A stretch of 64,000 nucleotides of DNA, from the NCBI GenBank assembly GCA_036160575.1, contig JAYYDT010000006.1:1-64000 (forward strand), given 5' to 3'. The notes below the pieces were generated by a model. That model ran no database searches. It saw nothing but the letters and a program-made list of their open reading frames with translations, and had not been told where the DNA came from. Position numbers and translations under genes: made by a program. Positions 59,477-64,000 of the stretch are shown piece after piece (within the stretch, counting starts at the first letter, position 1; each line of letters begins with the position of its first letter). The stretch is from TMED26 sp002694075. GTDB lineage: Bacteria; Pseudomonadota; Alphaproteobacteria; Thalassobaculales; Thalassobaculaceae.

Positions 59477-62071
59477 CTAAAAGCGCCGCATCAGACGATC
59501 CAGGTAGTCGCGTTCCAAGGTGGGCCGTTCGCTTTCGGTCGCGCGCCGGCGCAATTCCTCGAAAATATCGCGGACCTTTTGGCGGTCGCGCGCCGTAGGC
59601 ACCGTTGTGTCGCCATTGTCGCCTTGGCCGCCGGCACGGCGCCCGAACGGGTTTTCATCTTGATTTTCACCGCCGCGTCCCTGGCCCTCGCGGTTGGCTT
59701 GGCCAGTACCTTTGCCGATCTGGTCCAATAACTGGCGGCCAGCTTCTTGGAGGTCGCGGAGGGCGTCGCTTTGGCGGCCCGCGGCGGTGCCGGGCCGGTC
59801 CCCTCGCAGGGCCTCCGCGGCGCCTTTCATAGCCCTTTCGGCGGTGCCGAGATGAGGGTCGATGGCACCGGTTTGCTCATTCATGCGGCGCATCGTCTCG
59901 CCCAACGCGCGGCGTAATTGCTCCTGCAGGCGGGCCAGCCCCTCGGCGTCGATGGCGCCGCCGCGAAAACCCTCGCGGTCGTCCCTGCCGGCGCCACGAC
60001 CGGCCTCCTCGTTGGCCGCGGCGTCTGGATTGGCGCGGTCGCCGCGCGGCGCCAGGCCGGGCGGGCGGTTGAGGGGGCGCCGCTCAATACCCTGGTCGCC
60101 GAGGCGCGGGCTTTGGGCGCGGCGATGGGTGCGGTCCATCAGTTGGCGTTGGCGGCGCGATAATTCTTGCAACCTGTTCAGCATGTCCTGCAGGCCGCCT
60201 TGCCGCGGGTCGCCAGGTGCCATGCGGCCGAATCGCAGGTTCCGCATCATGTCCCGCAATTGCGAAAGCATTTGCTGGGCGCCGGCGCGGTCGCCTTGGC
60301 GCATCATATCGCGCGCCCGCTCAACCATGTCGGCGAGCGTTTTCTGGTTCATCATCCGCTGAAGGTCACGCGGCGACCCGCTGAATTCCTCGATCTCGCC
60401 GGCCGCCTCGGCCTGGCGCGCCAGGAGATCCAACAAGCGCGCCATCTCGCCGCGCAATTGGTCCATCAGGCGATCGATCTCTTTGGCCTGGGCGCGGTCA
60501 TCGCCGAGCATTTCCTGGAGTTGGCGCTGCAACGCCTCGAGACGCGATTCAACCCCTGCCAAGGCGCCGTTTTCGACTCGCAGCGCGGTTTCCCATAAAA
60601 GCCGAACCACCTCTTCCTCGGCCGCCGCGCGTTCCGCCGGTTTGGTCCAAATCACCCGCGACGAGGCGCTTTTAAGGGCCAGGAAAACCACCGCGTCATG
60701 GCCATATCCACTGGGCTGCAGGGCCAGCCGCAGCAGCGCGCGGGCAATCGACCGGCGGGCCTTGGGGGTTGTCACCAAGCGGCGGCGAAGGTCGATAATC
60801 GCCCGCGCCACCGGGTGGCGAAAAGGCCGCACCGGCAAGACAATCCGCTGGACCGGCGCCACGCCGCGTTGGCCGGCGCCGTCCTCGGCCCAAAGCTCGA
60901 CATCGACCGCCAAGCCAGCCCAGGGATGGGCGGTCAGATCGGCGCTGTGCCGACCGGCGAGGCGGCGGTTGTCATCGCCCGGCAAGGGCCAGGTGATCTC
61001 CAGCGGCGGCGCCGCGTCGGCGACCCCGTCGCGGCGATAGAAGCGGGCGCCTAAGGTGGTGACGCCGTAATCGTCGCTGGCCCGGTAGGCCAGCGCCACG
61101 TCATGGCGGGAGGTCGCCCGCGGCGGCGCCGTGGCGACCGCGGTTGGCGGCGCGTCGGGCCGCAGGGTGAACCGCCATTCAGCCAGCAGTCGCCCGCCAT
61201 CGGTCAATTGATAGCGGCCACCGTCGCCAAGCGGCGCGCGCAATTGGTGGCTGTCCGGGCCGGCCGCTTCCAAGGGGGTCGTCCCACCTTGAGGGGGGAT
61301 CAACGTCGGCGTGTCAGCGGCGCCGGTGACTTTAATCAGCAGGCTACTGCCGGCGGCCACCACACGCACGGCGGGGTCGACGGTTTCCTCCGGGCGATCG
61401 GCGCGGCGCAGCACCACTGGCCGCAGCCCGGTGTAGGCGGGTGGATCGATCCAGCTATCGACGCGCGGTGAGGGCGTCGGAACGGTCGCCGTCAAGGCCG
61501 GTGTCAGCGCCGCCCGCAGGCGCGCGCCGGCGTCCTCGCCGCCGACCATCGCACCGACAGCTAACACCAAACTGGCGAGCGCGGTCAGGGCGAAGCGGTC
61601 GGTGGCGGCCAGGACCGGGCGTGCCGGCCCGGCCCGTAGGCGCTCGGCGAGGTCGGTCAAGCGCGCCTGGTGGACCCGCCATAGCGTCGCCGCCACCGGG
61701 CTGGTGCCGGCGGCCAAACGGTCTTCCATTTGGCTGATCGGACGATGGGGCAGGCCGCTGGCCTGTTCGACGCGCCGGCCGGTGGCGGTGGCGCTCGGCC
61801 AGCTAAAGCGGCGATAGAAATGACGGATGGCCAGGCCGCCGGCGACCAAACCCATGGCCAACAGGGCGAGCTGTCCCCAGCCGGCGGTCCGCGCGCCCAG
61901 CTCCTGCGGCAGCTCGAGCAGAGCCAGGCCGATAAAGCCGGCGGCTAACCCATATAGGGGCAGTCCGGCGCGTAGCAGATTTTCCCATAGCAGCGCGACG
62001 AAGGCGCGTCGGCGCACCCGGCGCGTCGGCGCCGGCGTTTTGGTGGCTTGTGGTTGATCGTCTCGGCCCAT
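59477..62071 (-). CDS. TIGR02302/DUF4175 family membrane protein
   Basis: This 864-residue protein has two N-terminal TM segments, a third near residue 170, a large extracytoplasmic region with beta domains (SWIDPPAYTGLRPVVL; DDYGVTTLGARFYRRD) and a long Gln/Arg-rich helical C-terminal half (MLSQLRDMMRNLRFGR; LQELSRRQRQLMDR). This matches alphaproteobacterial TIGR02302. The function is unknown, with an envelope role likely. The ATG at 62071 is preceded by GCAAGG; ATG at 62104 is possible. It converges on the zinc-ribbon gene. Confidence 0.88.
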   Translation of the reverse strand: MGRDDQPQATKTPAPTRRVRRRAFVALLWENLLRAGLPLYGLAAGFIGLALLELPQELGARTAGWGQLALLAMGLVAGGLAIRHFYRRFSWPSATATGRRVEQASGLPHRPISQMEDRLAAGTSPVAATLWRVHQARLTDLAERLRAGPARPVLAATDRFALTALASLVLAVGAMVGGEDAGARLRAALTPALTATVPTPSPRVDSWIDPPAYTGLRPVVLRRADRPEETVDPAVRVVAAGSSLLIKVTGAADTPTLIPPQGGTTPLEAAGPDSHQLRAPLGDGGRYQLTDGGRLLAEWRFTLRPDAPPTAVATAPPRATSRHDVALAYRASDDYGVTTLGARFYRRDGVADAAPPLEITWPLPGDDNRRLAGRHSADLTAHPWAGLAVDVELWAEDGAGQRGVAPVQRIVLPVRPFRHPVARAIIDLRRRLVTTPKARRSIARALLRLALQPSGYGHDAVVFLALKSASSRVIWTKPAERAAAEEEVVRLLWETALRVENGALAGVESRLEALQRQLQEMLGDDRAQAKEIDRLMDQLRGEMARLLDLLARQAEAAGEIEEFSGSPRDLQRMMNQKTLADMVERARDMMRQGDRAGAQQMLSQLRDMMRNLRFGRMAPGDPRQGGLQDMLNRLQELSRRQRQLMDRTHRRAQSPRLGDQGIERRPLNRPPGLAPRGDRANPDAAANEEAGRGAGRDDREGFRGGAIDAEGLARLQEQLRRALGETMRRMNEQTGAIDPHLGTAERAMKGAAEALRGDRPGTAAGRQSDALRDLQEAGRQLLDQIGKGTGQANREGQGRGGENQDENPFGRRAGGQGDNGDTTVPTARDRQKVRDIFEELRRRATESERPTLERDYLDRLMRRF

Positions 62072-62158
62072 GGCCGTGGCCTTGCTTCCGTGTCCTTGCT
62101 TCATAGGGCGGCGCGGCGCACCGCCTGATCATCAGGATTGGCCGCTTCCATCTGGCCG

Positions 62159-63445
62159 TCAAGCCCCGTGATCGACGGTTTGGTCGGTCAGCCAGAGCGG
62201 TACACTGTCGCGGGCCAGCAATTCGGCATAGGACAGGCGCGGCCGAATCACGTGGTGGCGGGCGCCAGCCACCAGAACCTCCGGCGCCAGGGGTCGCGAA
62301 TTATAGGTCGAGGCCATCACCGCGCCATAGGCGCCGGCACCCATCACCGCCACCAGGTCGCCGACTTCGAGCGGCGGCAAATAGCGGCCCTTGCCAAGAT
62401 AATCGCCGCTTTCGCAAACCGGGCCGACGATGTCGGCGGGTCGCGCTTGGGCCGGCCCGCGCGGGCGCAACGGGCGGATCGCGTGATACGCTTCGTAAAG
62501 GGTTGGGCGGATCAAATCGTTCATCGCACCGTCGGTGAAAATAAAATCGCGGGTCTCACCCGGTTTCACCAAAATGACCTGGCAGACCAATATGCCGGCG
62601 TTGCCAACCAGGAAACGGCCCGGTTCGACCGATAAACGGCAGCCAAGGTCGCCGACCGTGTCGCGCACGATGCGGGCGTATTGGTTCAGGTCGGGCGCCG
62701 TTTCGTCGGCGTAGACGATACCGAGCCCGCCGCCGAGATCGAGATGATCAATCGTCACCCCCGCCGCACGCAGGGCCAAGGTCATTTCGCGCAGGCCGCG
62801 ATAGGCGCGCTCAAACGGCTCCAATTGGGTGATCTGCGAGCCGATATGCAACGACATGCTGCGGGCGTCGATGCCGGCCATGTCGGCGGCGGCGGCGAAG
62901 AAGGCGGGTGCCGCGGCGATATCGACGCCGAATTTGTTTTCCTTCCGCCCGGTGGTGATTTTTTCATGGGTGCCGGCGTCGACATCGGGATTCACGCGTA
63001 GGCCGACCGGCGCCACCCGGCCCATTTCGCGGGCGACGGCGTCGAGCATGGTCAGTTCGGCGAAACTCTCGACATTGAATTGGCCGATCCCCGCCTCCAG
63101 CGCGAACGCCATCTCGGCGGCGGTTTTGGCGACCCCGGCGAAGACAATGCGCCGGGCCGGCACACCGGCGGCCAGGGCCTGGCGGATTTCGCCCTCGGAG
63201 ACCACGTCGGCGCCGGCCCCGGCGGCCGCCAATGTGGCGATCACGGCTTGGTTGGAATTGGCTTTGACGGCGAACAGGATATCGACGCCAAGCGGGTCCA
63301 AAACCGCCGCCAGGGCTTTGTAGCGGTCGGTCATGGCGGCGCTTGAATAGCAAAAGAACGGCGTGCCAACCGCTTCGGCCAGCGCCGTCAGGTCGACATC
63401 TTCGGCGAATAATCCGCCGTCACGGTCATGAAATGCGGGGGTCAC
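62159..63445 (-). CDS. lysA: Diaminopimelate decarboxylase LysA
   Basis: This 428-residue fold III PLP enzyme makes lysine from meso-diaminopimelate. PLP Lys61 is in FAVKANSNQ, with HIGSQITQ, DLGGGLGI, EPGRFLVGNAG and the catalytic Cys in GPVCESGDYL. GTG start with CGGAG upstream. It is downstream of lptM and argH on the same strand, the standard alphaproteobacterial order. Confidence 0.97.
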   Translation of the reverse strand: MTPAFHDRDGGLFAEDVDLTALAEAVGTPFFCYSSAAMTDRYKALAAVLDPLGVDILFAVKANSNQAVIATLAAAGAGADVVSEGEIRQALAAGVPARRIVFAGVAKTAAEMAFALEAGIGQFNVESFAELTMLDAVAREMGRVAPVGLRVNPDVDAGTHEKITTGRKENKFGVDIAAAPAFFAAAADMAGIDARSMSLHIGSQITQLEPFERAYRGLREMTLALRAAGVTIDHLDLGGGLGIVYADETAPDLNQYARIVRDTVGDLGCRLSVEPGRFLVGNAGILVCQVILVKPGETRDFIFTDGAMNDLIRPTLYEAYHAIRPLRPRGPAQARPADIVGPVCESGDYLGKGRYLPPLEVGDLVAVMGAGAYGAVMASTYNSRPLAPEVLVAGARHHVIRPRLSYAELLARDSVPLWLTDQTVDHGA

Positions 63446-63473
63446 GTAAGACTCCGTTTGCGATCAAAAAACT

Positions 63474-63617
63474 TTAAGAGGTGGGATAGGTCCGCGAAGA
63501 AGTGGCCGGCGCGCCCTCCGGTGGCACCAGGATCGCACGCTTGCCGCAGCCGCTTAGCGCCGGCGCGGCGAGCAGGATCAACAGGCCCAAGACCCAGGCG
63601 CGGCGGCGAAACGTCAT
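63474..63617 (-). CDS. lptM: Small lipoprotein LptM-like (YifL)
   Basis: A 47-residue ORF starts at ATG 63617, overlapping the argH stop (ATGA), and ends 28 bases before lysA. It has a signal peptide and lipobox (LSGCGKR, Cys24), then a short Pro-rich tail (ILVPPEGAPA). This matches the small lipoprotein between argH and lysA in many proteobacteria, whose enterobacterial form LptM assists LptD maturation. The assignment rests on position, lipobox and the GCGxxG/K-like start of the mature peptide. Confidence 0.8.
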   Translation of the reverse strand: MTFRRRAWVLGLLILLAAPALSGCGKRAILVPPEGAPATSSRTYPTS

Positions 63618-64000
63618 GTGCTTGCCATATAACGGGCGCGGGCGGCGGCGGCGGCGGCGCGCACTAATTCCGGCGCGGTGCCGCCGAAACTGGTGCGGCT
63701 GGCGACCGAGGCGTCGACGCTCAAAACCGCGAACACCGCCTCGGTAATCGCCGGCGCCACCGACTGCATGTCGGCCAAGCTCAAATCGGCCAGGTCGACG
63801 CCCCTGTCCTCGGCCATCTTCACCAAGCTGCCGGTGACATGATGGGCATCGCGGAAGGGCATGTTAAGGGCGCGCACCAGCCAGTCCGCGAGATCGGTGG
63901 CGGTCGGGAAGCCGGCCGCCAGCGAGGCGCGCATGGCTGGCGCGTTGACGGTCAACCCGTTGATCATGCCAATGCTGGCGGCCAGGCAGACCGACAAGGT
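63614..64000 (-). CDS. argH: Argininosuccinate lyase, C-terminal part (5' end outside window)
   Basis: The frame is open to the right edge. About 129 C-terminal codons are visible: MPFRDAHHVTGSLVKMAED, DLADLSLADMQSVAPAITEA and the end GGTAPELVRAAAAAARARY. These are typical of argininosuccinate lyase, the last step of arginine synthesis. An internal Met at 63997 should not be taken as the start. The catalytic Ser loop lies outside the window. Confidence 0.93.
   Translation of the reverse strand, partial: TLSVCLAASIGMINGLTVNAPAMRASLAAGFPTATDLADWLVRALNMPFRDAHHVTGSLVKMAEDRGVDLADLSLADMQSVAPAITEAVFAVLSVDASVASRTSFGGTAPELVRAAAAAARARYMAST

Noticed and set aside
63614..63997. Short complete 127-codon gene at the right edge
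   Set aside because: It is the C-terminal end of argininosuccinate lyase; the Met at 63997 is internal and the frame stays open to the edge.

Overview
The window is high-GC chromosomal DNA whose gene content and gene order point to an alphaproteobacterium, probably Rhodospirillales-like. Supporting signs are the block xerC / DUF484 / fsa / priA / atpHAGDC, the run rsfS-rlmH-gpmI-envC-ctpA-DUF610-rppH, the TIGR02302 (DUF4175) protein, ftsEX next to a DUF218 gene, and lysA-lptM-argH. No phage, plasmid, IS element, rRNA or CRISPR array was seen. One tRNA (Ser, CGA) is present. The genus cannot be named from this sequence alone.

Layout. 1-4.2 kb: an LpoB-like lipoprotein pair, an EamA permease, a small lipoprotein and an SDR. 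4.2-7.5 kb: an AT-rich leader and a long aconitase B. 7.6-9.7 kb: a crotonase-fold protein and a family III CoA-transferase. 9.8-16.4 kb: a complete System I cytochrome c maturation operon, ccmABCDEFGHI, in tightly overlapping order. 16.4-28 kb: accessory and metabolic genes (RTX protein, aldehyde dehydrogenase, GFA protein, active-site-altered SDR, class II aldolase, GIY-YIG protein with an HNH remnant, CMD protein, TPR protein, alpha/beta hydrolase, VOC protein). 28.2-40.7 kb: housekeeping genes (tRNA-Ser, rplU-rpmA, obgE-proBA-nadD, rsfS-rlmH-gpmI, envC-ctpA-DUF610-rppH). 40.8-54 kb: the F1 ATP synthase operon, a PLP enzyme and priA on the minus strand; fsa-DUF484-xerC on the plus strand; ftsEX-DUF218 on the minus strand. 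58.6-64 kb: a zinc-ribbon protein, the TIGR02302 protein, lysA, lptM and the 3' part of argH.

The most unusual part is 54.05-58.5 kb, a visibly AT-richer insert between ftsE and the zinc-ribbon gene. It carries two adjacent paralogous membrane genes, each reading TM - long helical periplasmic domain - TM - HAMP - class III nucleotide cyclase domain - TPR-like tail. Their active sites are complementary. The first protein keeps both metal aspartates and the phosphate-binding arginine but has lost the transition-state Asn and Arg. The second has lost both metal aspartates but keeps the adenine Lys, the Thr specificity residue and the Asn/Arg pair. This is the division of labour seen between the C1 and C2 domains of mammalian transmembrane adenylyl cyclases. 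It predicts an obligate heterodimeric bacterial cyclase with one working site. A stand-alone cyclic-nucleotide-binding domain protein follows, with an altered phosphate-binding cassette, so the three genes look like a compact signal-in, second-messenger, receptor module. This is inference from motif alignment by eye; activity, nucleotide and heterodimer formation are not shown by sequence.
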